From positions 23,349,001-23,413,000 of the forward strand of contig NC_064437.1 of assembly GCF_023343835.1 (NCBI RefSeq): 64,000 bases of DNA. The letters run 5' to 3'. Source of the DNA: Lagopus muta. Lineage: Eukaryota > Chordata > Aves > Galliformes > Phasianidae. Position numbers and translations under genes: made by a program. This document shows positions 24,474-35,727 of the stretch, piece after piece. How positions within the stretch are numbered: the stretch's first letter is position 1; each line of letters begins with the position of its first letter. A model generated the notes under the pieces. The model was not told the DNA's origin, did not search any database, and saw nothing but the letters and a program-made list of their open reading frames with translations.

Positions 24474-27400
24474 CTTAGAGCATCCAGAGCAAGAGATTTT
24501 TCATTCATGCATCAACAGGATATTCTTACACACTCCCCATGCATTCCCACAAAGATTTTGGATAACATGTTCTGCTCTTTGAATAGAAAAGGATTGTGAC
24601 TTAAAGGGGAAAAAATGTATAACTTGTGTCTAAGTGCCGGAGTAGATTTTTCTCCTATTTTACTGTATTTTGTACACTGACCTTGCGCATGGAGGAATAC
24701 TTATGAGACAGGGCATCCAGACAGCCAAAATTCTGTCACAGCTCAAGTTGTTTTTGTATTTTTTTTTAATATGTATATAGTCCAGCATAACTGAACTTGC
24801 AGGTGAAGTTAGGAAATGGGGACGAGAACAAACATGGGCTGCCAGGAAACAGCAATTACTGCGATAAGAGGCGACTTGGCTGTAACCACTGCAAACTGTG
24901 CTACAGGATAAAACCAATGACAGTGACCTTAGGGAGCTTGATCTAACCATAAAACCGCCAGGAATGGCTTCATCTGGGGCGAGTACCAGGCTGATCATAG
25001 TGTTTGCAGAAGTGATCTGCATCTTAGAGATTGATGCTTCGGACAGTGCTTATTGATGGGAGTGTGAAACACATGACTTGTGAAGGCTCAGGTGCCAGGT
25101 AGCACAACTGCAAAGTGATGGTTCACCTCAGCGCTCCCCTGAAGAGGACATGCAGTTAACCTCCCAAAGGCTCATTTCTTCCCCATTACCACCATGTTTT
25201 TTTTCAGCCCGTAGTTTCCTTGAGGACTCCCTGTTCAGGATGGGATTAAGCAAGGAACAAATGCTTCACTTATCCTCCAACCCTGATTCTGACAACATTA
25301 TTGCAACCCTTGGAAATAAAGGTAGTAATTCCACCAGCACCTTGTTAGTATCAGCAGATGCACCATGCTCCTCCTTAGGTGAGCTTCCTTCCTAAAACTC
25401 TAATGTTAACTATCCCAGCATCACCTTAGCTTGAACAATAAGCTGCTCTGACCACACACCTCCAGACAGTGGGCACCAATCTTTCTGTTCAGGCTCAGCC
25501 TTCCCAAGCAGCAGATTCCTCCTTCCATCTGAAGGTCAGAAAAGTTTTTGTACTTCCCTACCATCTATTAATCAATGTTAGTCTGCAGCATGCAGATGTA
25601 GTGAGGTTGGCTTATTCAGAGGCCTTTATCCACGTTGTGTTTCTGCCAAAACTCAAAGAAAAGGATGCCATTCTTCCATGGAAACATCATCATCAGGTTC
25701 CCCCTACCCTCCAATCTCCTCTGGGGGAATGCATTCTTAGCCTTGGGAAATGTTTCCTTGGAGAACATTTTCCCTTGGAAATAAAAAATAAATCAGAATT
25801 TTTGGCCTCAATTTTCTTCTCTAAAACACTGAAATGCCCCATACCTAGCTAGGTTCTCCAGTGCAGGAATAAGCCAGTTTTCTGAAGCACTTATTTTAGG
25901 TTAGTTTACTATTGCCCTGCGTCAACTTAGAAGACTGGAGTGAAAGACCAGAGCCAAAGTGCCTTTCTCACATGTTCACCAATATGAGCAAGGATTTGCA
26001 CCAGACTCATGCTCCTAGACTTAACTGCAGCCTCCTTTCCAGTAGTGCCACTATACCACATCACAGGAACCAAGTGGGTTTTAAATAACAATTCCCATAA
26101 TCTCTATCCATTCAAGCATGCTAAGGAAAATTAAGAGAGAAAGTTTGAGCTGGGATGTCACAACATGTAGACATGATCCTTAAGGGCAAGGCAAGTTACA
26201 AGGCACTTCTCATGCAATTCTGTTGACATTCTGCTCCCACAAACGGCACTGAGATTGTTTATACCCAGTGTAGGATAGAAATCATATCTTTAAACATTCA
26301 CATTTCTGTGAGAGGGAAGTGGGCTTCTGCGTAACCTCTCTGGTACTTTCTGTTTTCATAGCATGAATCATACCTCTGTTTAATGAAAGACTGCATTTTC
26401 CAACAAGCAGGAGAACACAAAGGCCATCTTCTGGCAATGCACAATTTCCCAGGCCACCCTCAGATAAATTTAATCAGCAGACCCACCAATTAACCTTGGA
26501 TGAGGCAAATAGAAGTGATCTGTGCTTAAGAGATCTACCTTTCCCCTATGCAATTTGTGTCATCTAATCTGCATCACAACACAACTGTGTGTTTCCATAA
26601 TAAAACGTATTTGAAATTCAAAGGTACTATTTAGGGAGAAGAAAAAAAAGTGATTAAAATCACACCTACTGCTCAAGCACTGCTTACTCAGACTGTCCCA
26701 AAATGCTTCACCAGAAATTCAGGTAGCAGAGAAACACTGCAAGCACCAATAGGCACTACCTCTTAGCAGTGGAAGGATGTCACATCAGAAAAGCCAAAAA
26801 GCCTGTTTTCTGTCAAGCCCTACATTTGTTAAAAAGTTAGCTTAAAATATTATAGTATATATAAGGTAGCAATGATAGCAAAGGAAAGAAATGCTGACGT
26901 AGGTGAAAGACAGCAGAAAGCCAGCAGCATCACAGCAATGACACTGCACTATAAGGCAGCAATATAACCCTAAGTTAACGTTCATCATCTTACAGGGATA
27001 TATTGACATATTTTTGCAAAGAACTGAGTTCAATGCTTTCTGTGAGTGTCAGGTTTTATGTTCTGCCACAGACCGTTCCAGATGCTGTCAGTAACTGTTA
27101 GTTAACCATCTCCCTGCAACGCTAACAGCAGCACAGCACTAAGGAAGGACCTGAACAAGCACAGCAGTGACAAAGCAGCATTAATATAGCTGTCAGATCC
27201 CATGCTTGAAAGCAAAGGACTCTTGGCTAGGAGCATTTAAACAAACCAGTGCTTCAAACCTCAAAGACACCTCAAGGTGTGCAAGTAGATCTTTGTAAAT
27301 ATTTCTGGAGATGACACTGATGAACAAGTGAGATAAATAGCTTAGCTCCTTCCTTCCATAAACAAGCAGCAATTATCCTGAAGTAGAAAATAAAACTGTA

Positions 27401-27922
27401 AAGAAGTAAAACTAAGGGAAAAGAAAAAAAAAGACCACGAGGTGATTACAGGCAGAAGAGCTGGCAGCTGTAGAATGAGAATCTTGTCAGATGATTCTGT
27501 CTTAGCCAGGCTACTCCTCTCTTTTAGACTAAAAGATAAGGGGAGCCAGCTTAATACGCTGCGTGCAAAGTTGACACTGGAGTTGATAAAAAACTATGAC
27601 CAGGAGTCAATGAGGGGCTAGAAAGAACGTTCCCTGTGTAAGAGTTTCCAGAATCTAATTTACTTTCTTTCATATTAGAGATACTTCTTTCATAATACCA
27701 GTGGATATGTCCCTGATTCACACCAGAGGAGAAAGGATGAAGAATCTGACCTGCTCAACTCACTTCATGCTTCCCCCCCCTCCACCTTCTTGATCCATAG
27801 CCTATCACCATCCATTTGTTCCCTGATGTAGACTGCATTGATTGTCACTTCTTGACAGAGATTTTTGCATGTACAACTTCTAAAAGACATCTGGAACATT
27901 AATTTATACAAGTTATCACTAC
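24474..27922. other. Intron-like, no supported exon
   Basis: Unique sequence. A minus-strand block near 24.9 kb (LVLAPDEAIPGGFMVRSS, bounded by ATCAG and AAG/GTCACT) is a possible exon but has weak edges. Confidence 0.4.
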
Positions 27923-27970
27923 TCTAGTCAAAATAGCAAAGCGATGATCTCTTATTTCTCTAAAGCCAGC
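27923..27970 (-). CDS. Isolated candidate exon
   Basis: Branch-like CTAAC followed by TGTGTCTCATCCTTCTGAG, peptide AGFREIRDHRFAILTR, phase 0 to 0, donor AGA/GTAGTG. Weakly supported. Confidence 0.28.
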
Positions 27971-29201
27971 CTCAGAAGGATGAGACACACTAGTTAGTAT
28001 AGAACTACATAAACAATGACCTGATCTATTTGAGAGGAATGTCAAGAATAATGGATTCTGCAGAAAACGCTGAGCTAGTGGTAGCATCTAAGTGCTTACC
28101 CAAAGAAGCACTCTCATCCGCATAACACAGATGCATGCAATGCTTTTGGACAGATGTAGCTAAATAGTTACAGACACAAGTCCTTCAGTTCAGTGGTGGA
28201 CAGAACAAAGATTTCCCCGCTCCCAGTTCCTCCGTTCACCTCTGCAACCTCAATAAGCATTCTGTGGTGGGTGGGAGGAAGCAAACAGTCATGACAGAGA
28301 AATTTGAGTCATGTAAGAGTATGGGAAGTCTTGAGCACAAAGTCAAACCAAACTCCACTAATGAAAGGTCAGATCCTCTATGAAATGAATTAGCACAGCT
28401 GTGTACACTTCAATAGTAACTTTATTACTACCAAGGTTTTTTTTGACTTGCAGCTTGACAAATAAGTATTTGGTTAGGTGGAAATACTAGGCAATAAGCT
28501 GAACAAGACAGACAAAAACTGAAGCCTACTTTGATCCAAGTAGCCCAAGCAACAAAGGCTGAAGAACACCCAGAAACTACCATCACAGTGAGTGGCAGAG
28601 TTGAACATCAACTATAGTACTTCAAAATGAGACCTCATGCTTGGCATGCAAGATGATAGCTGGAAATGGCAGATGTAAGTACACCTCCCTGCATCACACT
28701 GGGTAGAGCACTCATCTTTTAGCATGAGAGTCTCCTAATAAGAAAAGGTAAGAAAAAAACGTGTTTGCAAATAGCTGTATGCTTTTGATCACTGTATATG
28801 TAAGAACAGCAGCACTCGATCAAATATTAAGGGCTATTTGAGATTAAGTCTGCCTCCAGCAGGAGGTGGCACTGAGTGCTTTAAAAGGATTATCAGGATT
28901 AGGGTACACACACGGGTTATCCTTCTGCATACGTTCTTATTTCAAGTAACAAACTGTTGTTGTTCAGGGAGATTCCAACAGGAAATTGAATCAAGATTCA
29001 CTGAGTTAAGACTCTCAACCTCTATGTGCTAGATCCTTTTATTATGTGTCCTATAATTTATGCAGTAGATACTCCTGACAAAACTTCAGTCTTTTCTTAG
29101 GAACATCTCACAACAAGATGATGACATTCTCAAATGATGACAAGTCTCGGAGTTTAACAAGTACAGCAGCTCTACCTTCTAGGAGCTGATGACAAACTCA
29201 C

Positions 29202-29255
29202 ATCATAGATTTGACAGGAAAGCTCACAGGACCAAGGAACACCCCCCATCTTTTC
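29202..29255 (-). CDS. Isolated candidate exon
   Basis: A very long pyrimidine tract ending TTACTGCTCTGTCAG, peptide EKMGGVPWSCELSCQIYD, and a perfect donor (GAT/GTGAGT). Phase 0 to 0. A second frame through the same block is also open. Possible continuation of the chain above. Confidence 0.4.
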
Positions 29256-31689
29256 CTGACAGAGCAGTAAGTATTCCAGAGAGAGAAGAACAGCATACAA
29301 ATAGGAGAAATCTGCCTTCTCTTGTGGGTAAAACCACAAGAACTTTGTGAGGCTTCCTCTTCCTTCACTTCCTCTCACTCTGCCCACATACAGCTTGTGC
29401 AATCCAAGCATCAAGAAAAGGAACAGAAAACAATTGAGAACTACAAGGAAACCTCCCAAACTAATGCTGAAAACAATCTCAGCAAAACCTGAAGCATTAA
29501 AAAGCTGCAGGCTGATTAACAGGTAATTCTTACTAATAGGCAGCAGCTGTCTAAAGATCTCAGTTTCATCTGAATATGTTCAGGTCTACTCAGTTTCTCT
29601 CCTTTGAAGTCCTCTTCTTTTGGAATCCCAGTGGTCCATGCTTAATGTAAGGAAGGAGAGCATGTGAAGACATCCTTCAAAATTCCCTGGAGATCTTAGA
29701 CTTGTCTTTTTTAAAATCAATCTCCTTTGGTAAAGCTTGAGGAAAACTGTGCTAGTATTTCCTGGGTCAGAGTACAAAGCTCCTGCACAGCAAAGGATGA
29801 AACAGGACATCGCGGTTGCCAGAAGACCAAGACTTTTCTTCAAAACCATGAGCAGCGCTGATCTCTCACATAAGTGTTCACCCAGGAAAGCTACTTGAGC
29901 TACTCTAGCCCGCTATCCTGTTTCTGACACCAGTGAAAAGCAGATTCTTCTGGAGGAAGAAAAAAGGTTCTTAGCTATGTATACACAGCAGAAGCCACTG
30001 CTTTACACCTTGGCAAGCAAAAATAGTTGACTTGCTGAGGACTGCCAGTCATGGACCTCTTTTTGTATCCAACCTCTATGACCAGATATATTTTCAGCCT
30101 CTAAAATATCCTGTAGTAATCCATTGCACTTGGATTGTGTACTGTGAAGACAGCGCTTCCTTCAATTTAGTTTAATACAGTGCTGAAAGATTTCAATGTA
30201 TTCCCCAGCACATCTATCAAGAAGCAGCATGAGTGAAGCTTATTCCACTTTGTGCCTGCTCAAAGACACTCCCATCTCCAGCACACCTCCTCACAGTTGC
30301 CATTTCCTAATCAGAGCAGCTGCTTCACATATTAAAAACTCATTATCCCAGTTTTGGGAAAAAGCCCACACATAAGTTAACGTGCAACACCAGCAGCGAC
30401 AGAACATCCTATATCCTCATTGAAGTAGTTCATAACTGCACTATTACTGAATTCCTTTTCATTCAAAATATTGGAAAATCTAAAGAGGAATAATTACTAT
30501 CAACAGCTAATGAATAAACATAGTTACAATCTTAATTACAGTGCAGATCTAACTGAAAAAGATTTCCATCACCTCTTGAACTGAGAGAGTGTGCTTGGGA
30601 AGTGTTTTCCTTTGCTCTCTAGAGCACAATAGCTAAGTTTCTACTAGCTTCCAGGATTACCCAGCACCATCCTCTGGAGATTACTGCACATAGAAACAGT
30701 AATCACATGAGAACTGAGAAGTTTAATAACCAGGCTCAGGAATCCAAGGACTTCAACATCTATAAGTCATGCCAGAAAATATCAGATTGCCCAATATATT
30801 TTCCAACATCCTCCTAATTACAGAATTCATCTTCTTCTGACAGTGGTCCAATATTGGGTACACTGCTTCTTGAGCCACAACTAGAAGGAGAGACTTCTAC
30901 TTGTCAGGAGATTGACCTCTGACTACTTCAAGACTCTAAGGCCAATATATCCCAAACCACAGCACCATGGGCACAGTGCAACTTCCCCTGTCACACAGGG
31001 AAAGGAAGAGGCTGCTTACACAAAGCACTCACACCTGGGATGTCTCAACATCAGACTCTGCACAGAAACTTGCAGGGGACATTTGCAAACTTCTGGCTGT
31101 GCTGGAAACCCACAAGCAGTGCCAGAACAGTCACCACCACTACAGCACCTTTCTCTGGTCAGCATTTTGCAGCAAGAGCTAGAAGCAGTGGGAGACAGTT
31201 GCAGCTTTGCTGTGTGGGATGGCATATCTACCCCCAAGGCTCTCCTGGCAGGTTGCTGAGATGCACCTAGATTGTGCCTGAGCCCAGCTTGAGAGGATGA
31301 GAAGGCAAACCAGAGCCTCAGCTCTCACTGGATTTGTAAAAGCACCAGTCTGCTCTTCTCCATATGTATGGCAGTATGCCATGGGTTTGGGCCTACAAAG
31401 GAAATGAATAGCCTCCCACCATTTTCCCCTGGGAAACTGCTTCCGAAGGTGTGGGGTGCATCAGTGTTAGTCACCTCCTGAGAGCACAAGAAAAGGCGAT
31501 TCCAAAGTGTCAGAAGTGCAGCAGGCAGGGCAGAAGGCGGTTTGGCTGAAAATAAATCGTCTAGAGCTGACATGGGAAAAATTACATGGCTGCTAGAAGC
31601 AAGATCAGGTGACATTAGATGACTTCAGGATTGCTGTCTGCCTTTGGGGAGAAAATTCACGTGGAAAAAGCTCAGAGTTGAAGCCAGAC
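29256..31689. other. No supported exon
   Basis: A minus frame at 29586-29849 is protein-like (DPGNTSTVFLKLYQRR) after a strong acceptor, but it has no donor. The remainder shows nothing recognisable. Confidence 0.4.
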
Positions 31690-32335
31690 AATAATGTGGG
31701 AGATAAAAGACAAAAAACCTTTTGTTTTGTTTTTTACTATGTTAACAATGAAAGGAGGATCAGAGAGTACATTGGTTCATTACTTGATGAGAATGGTCAT
31801 CTTACAAAGAGGGACATAGACAAAACAAATGTTTCATGCCTCTTTTGCCTCTGCCTTCAATCCTGACCATGAGCTCTGGCACCCCAGGTGCCTTGAATTA
31901 GAGGATCACGACTGCAGTACTGACCAACTCCCAGCCAACCTCAAGCTTGCACAGAATTTGCTGCTCCATCTGGATGCATGCAAGTCCATGGGACCTAATG
32001 AAATTCATCCCAAGATACTCAGGGAGCTTGCTGATGTCAACATGAGATCTCAATTATTTTCCAAGGGCCTTGGGAATCTGGACAGCTCCCAAGTTGACTG
32101 GAAGTTGGCAAACGTTCCAATTTTCAAGAAGGGGAAGAAAGAAGATCCTGATAGTTACAGACCCAACAGACTCACATCAATGCCTGGTAAAATTGTGCTG
32201 GGAGTTATTAAAAAACACCTGAAGGGCAATGCTGACATTGGACACAGCCAACATGGGCTCCTGAGGGGAAGGTCCTGTTTAACTAATTTTTTCTTTCTTG
32301 TTCCTTCCAATTCAGGATATTCAATGATTCTATGA
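31690..32335 (+). pseudogene. CR1 copy with internal deletion and frameshift
   Basis: A sense-strand CR1 fragment covering the linker before the reverse-transcriptase domain and the first RT blocks. The first frame gives NNERRIREYIGSLLDENGHL. A frameshift near 31845 moves the match into the next frame, which reads KSMGPNEIHPKILRELADV, KKGKKEDPDSYRPNRLTS and HSQHGLLRGRSCLTN. Immediately after the SCLTN block the sequence jumps to the CR1 3' terminus (CAATGATTCTATGATTTA), so RT motifs A to C, the thumb and most of the 3' UTR are absent. The copy is dead. Confidence 0.9.
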
Positions 32336-34384
32336 TTTATGGATAATTTAATCCATATAGGTAAATAAAGATATCCGCATAAATAGAAAATAAATGACAA
32401 AAAACATAGTTAAAAACACTAGGAAACTAGAGCAGCAGCTTGACTCTCCGCAAGCTGCTCAGCAGGAGGCAGATCTGCCAGGTCTCACATCCACAAGGAT
32501 GTGCACAGGTAAACAATGTATCTGTCAGGAGCAATTTTCTGAAAGAAATCTTCACACAAGGTATCCCACAAACTGAGAAACCTGAGCCAAGGTCTCTTAC
32601 AAGACGGTGTTTTGTGGCCTCATTAAGCAGTAATTGATAAACTGCAGAAATTAATGACCAGTGTTTGCAGATCATATATTCCCTGGACAAGCTGGCAAAG
32701 GCCTTCACATCCACAGATGGGAGAGACATGATCACAGCTGCTACTGGTTATTTTCCATTTGCTGCTTTTTCACTGTCAGTCTGAAAGTCTATACATCTTA
32801 TCTTTACAATCCAGGTGTACTGCAGGCCTGTCACGTCTCCAGGATCGTTTCCTGTTGACACCAGCAGATATCCTCCTCCAGCACTCTGCTCTCAGAGCAG
32901 AGTCACAAAAAGGAAAAGGGGGTCCTACTGTCAGTGCTCCCCCAGGGAGTTGTGCAACACACCAGAAGAAGAGACAACAGGGCTGCTGCCAACAATACCA
33001 TAAAAAAAGACAACCTGGCTCTGACTACAGTTATTCCCACAGCCATGGCCCCAAGAGATAGATGAAGTCTGTTAAAACGACTTAGATTTCTTGCAGGAAG
33101 AAAACAAATACCATGCACGCTCCAGAATGACTGATTCAAAACAAAAATATCCATACTCCATATTGGGATTGGCCTGCTTATTATTTCTGAATTACTTAAG
33201 TATGACTTTTGGTCTAGTGGAAGTTGCACTGTGAGGACAGTAAACTGTAAGATTGGTGACTGCGAGCAAGCACAAAAGTATCCCAGCAAGATCTTTCCCA
33301 CATCAGTGTTGCTACCCAGGGCAGGTCTTGGCAGAAGAGATGCCTTTCTTCAGACACAAGTCCTGTTCCCCATGGTGGCACTGCTCAGAAACTGATATTT
33401 CCATAATAATTTCAGCAGATTTACTTAGAGACCAGGTCAGACTCCCATGTGTCATAAGCGCTCTGCATGAGCTGAGTAGCCCCTGTTCCAGGCACAGCTG
33501 AGCTAGGAGATGGCACCTCTCCATCTCCTGCATAACTCACTCACTGTGGTGCCTATTGCTGCTGGTCAGTGTTGGTAAACCAAGAACCCACATGGTACCC
33601 GGGGACCAAAGTGCCCTTGGACCTCATCTGCAGACCAGACAATGACAGAATCATCAGTCAGAAGGGAATACCAAGTAAACTCCTTTTGTCTACGGACACT
33701 TGCAGGTTTCTCATTGCTATCGCCCTACCCTGCCAAACTCCAGCTCTCTGCTCTGTGCCCCAGCAGCACAGAATAGCCAGCTTTAGGCTGGTACAGAGGG
33801 AAAGCCACAAAACACAGCAAGCAATGCAGCTCCCTTCTCTGTGCTTCTCAAACAACCCCAGAGCAGTAACAGCCACATCCATGGTCTTTGTACCGAGATG
33901 CCTGGGGTCAGTGTTGCTTGAGATTGCAACTTTACCATGCTGTAGCTGTACTACCACACCACATTTGTCTGCCAGCTGAATTGGTCCATCCTTATTTTGC
34001 TAAGTGCCGGTATTGTAAAATGCCACAGTAAAATCCATTTCAGTCTGACTTGCATGCTGGCAAGGAAAGGGGTGATGGAAACGCATCCTACAGTGTCCCT
34101 GGGGAGAAGGACTGTTCTATCTGCTCAGGCAAGTTTCTAAGAGGAAAGCGATGTGAAACCAATTTTAAAAGAAGCAACGCACCAATTTGCATGAAGAGTC
34201 ATATGTAGAATCTACAGATACCTCTCATTCATTATTTTACTCAACATCCATCTCGAAGTAACTGAACAGGAACGTAGGATTTACTACTCTTGTCTCATAG
34301 GAAATAAAGGTACGGGAAGGGTGATGTACCCATGTTGGATTGGCTGAGCTCACAGCCATCTTTCTCTCCTCTGAGCATCGCAGC

Positions 34385-34417
34385 CTTTTTATACAACATT
34401 GAAGATGTGCAGCCCTG
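34385..34417 (+). repeat. Dispersed direct repeat, copy 1
   Basis: CTTTTTATACAACATTGAAG followed by ATGTGCAGCCCTG. It recurs 1310 bp downstream with only two differences in 33 bases. The identity of the repeat is unknown. Confidence 0.8.
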
Positions 34418-35241
34418 TGGAGCTCACCCAAGCACGGGTAACAAGGGTCAGTTCTCATACACATGAGACACTGGGGCAGGTGAGGGAGATGTTCTTGTCC
34501 CAGGAGCACACACAAAGCAGCATCTGGGCTCACAACTATGCTTCAGAACACAGAATATGGGTTAAAATGGCTTTTACTGCCAGTTCAATCTAAGAGAGCC
34601 ATGAGAGGTTGCAACAGCAGTCCCAGAAAGCACAGCAGTTAGTCACAGGCTTATCTGTCAAAGCCCTTTAGTATTACTAGCCTCAACCACCTCCTTAACC
34701 AGAATCACCCAGCTGAAGTTGGCACTTATTTCTAGATAAGATAAAAATCTACCCTCCATTTATATAAAAAGTGCTGTAGCCTTTTTCCTTGACAGAAAAT
34801 ATAGATGACTTACTGTAAATAAAAGTATTTTATTGAAACTTAGACTTTATCAGAAGATTATGCTCCAGGTTGTACCCATTTCATCAGTTCCTTCAGCTCT
34901 AATAGGTAGACCACATCAACTCACAAGGACCACATTAGTGATGCTGTCTGAACAGAGCTAAGACTTCCCACAGTGATGAGTTCACTGCAACCCATTGCCA
35001 ATTTATCTCTAATTTGTTGCTGTTTGAATGGCAGTGACAAAAAGATATCTTTCCATAATTAAGAATTTCTACATAAAAAACATTTTGGTGTGACCTATCT
35101 ACCACTGAGCCTTGATCTACACACATCTACATGGCTCCAGGCAAAAAACAGCTACTGTTGTTCAAGCACAAAAACAGCTTATTTGCTTCCAGTGGTGTTC
35201 CAAACAGTTTGCAGCCTTTTAAAACAGAAGTTTTGCTTAAC

Positions 35242-35263
35242 CACACACACACACAAAAAAAAA
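35242..35263 (+). repeat. (CA)n-A10 simple repeat
   Basis: Six or seven CA units run into ten A. Ordinary microsatellite, no gene context seen. Confidence 0.8.
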
Positions 35264-35694
35264 GACAGATCCAGATACCCACTGCTTTGTACCTTCATTA
35301 TAAATAAAGATGGGGATAAACTGCTCCCAACCTTCTCCAACAGCTTCCCTCTTACTTTGCTCCTGATGGTACATGAGTATAAGAGGAAACAAACTAAGGA
35401 GAGCAGTCCAAAGATATTAATTTGCAGCTCAAATGCTCCCAGCAATGAGGAAGACAGGGACACGAGACCTGCCTGGTTAGGACCACCTGGCTTTTTGACC
35501 TGAACTCTGCACTCTTTATAAGAAGCCTCAGAATGTAGGACTGGAAAGATCCCCTCCAAAAATTAACTCAGCAGAAAGCAGTGATAAGAGAATAAATTGC
35601 TGCCAAGGAGTTCATTGCACTTTCCAGAACAAGCAGAGCACTCAGGGAAACATGATAATCACAAGAAATTCTGTGGTAGCCTGGTAAACATAAG

Positions 35695-35727
35695 CTTTTT
35701 ATACAACACTGAAGATGTGCAGCCTTG
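35695..35727 (+). repeat. Dispersed direct repeat, copy 2
   Basis: CTTTTTATACAACACTGAAG followed by ATGTGCAGCCTTG, matching copy 1 at 34385-34417. The flanking bases do not match, so the shared unit is short. Confidence 0.8.

Noticed and set aside
29100..29190. C/D-box snoRNA (two ATGATGA boxes and a CTGA)
   Set aside because: No terminal stem and no clear D' box; the motifs are common by chance.
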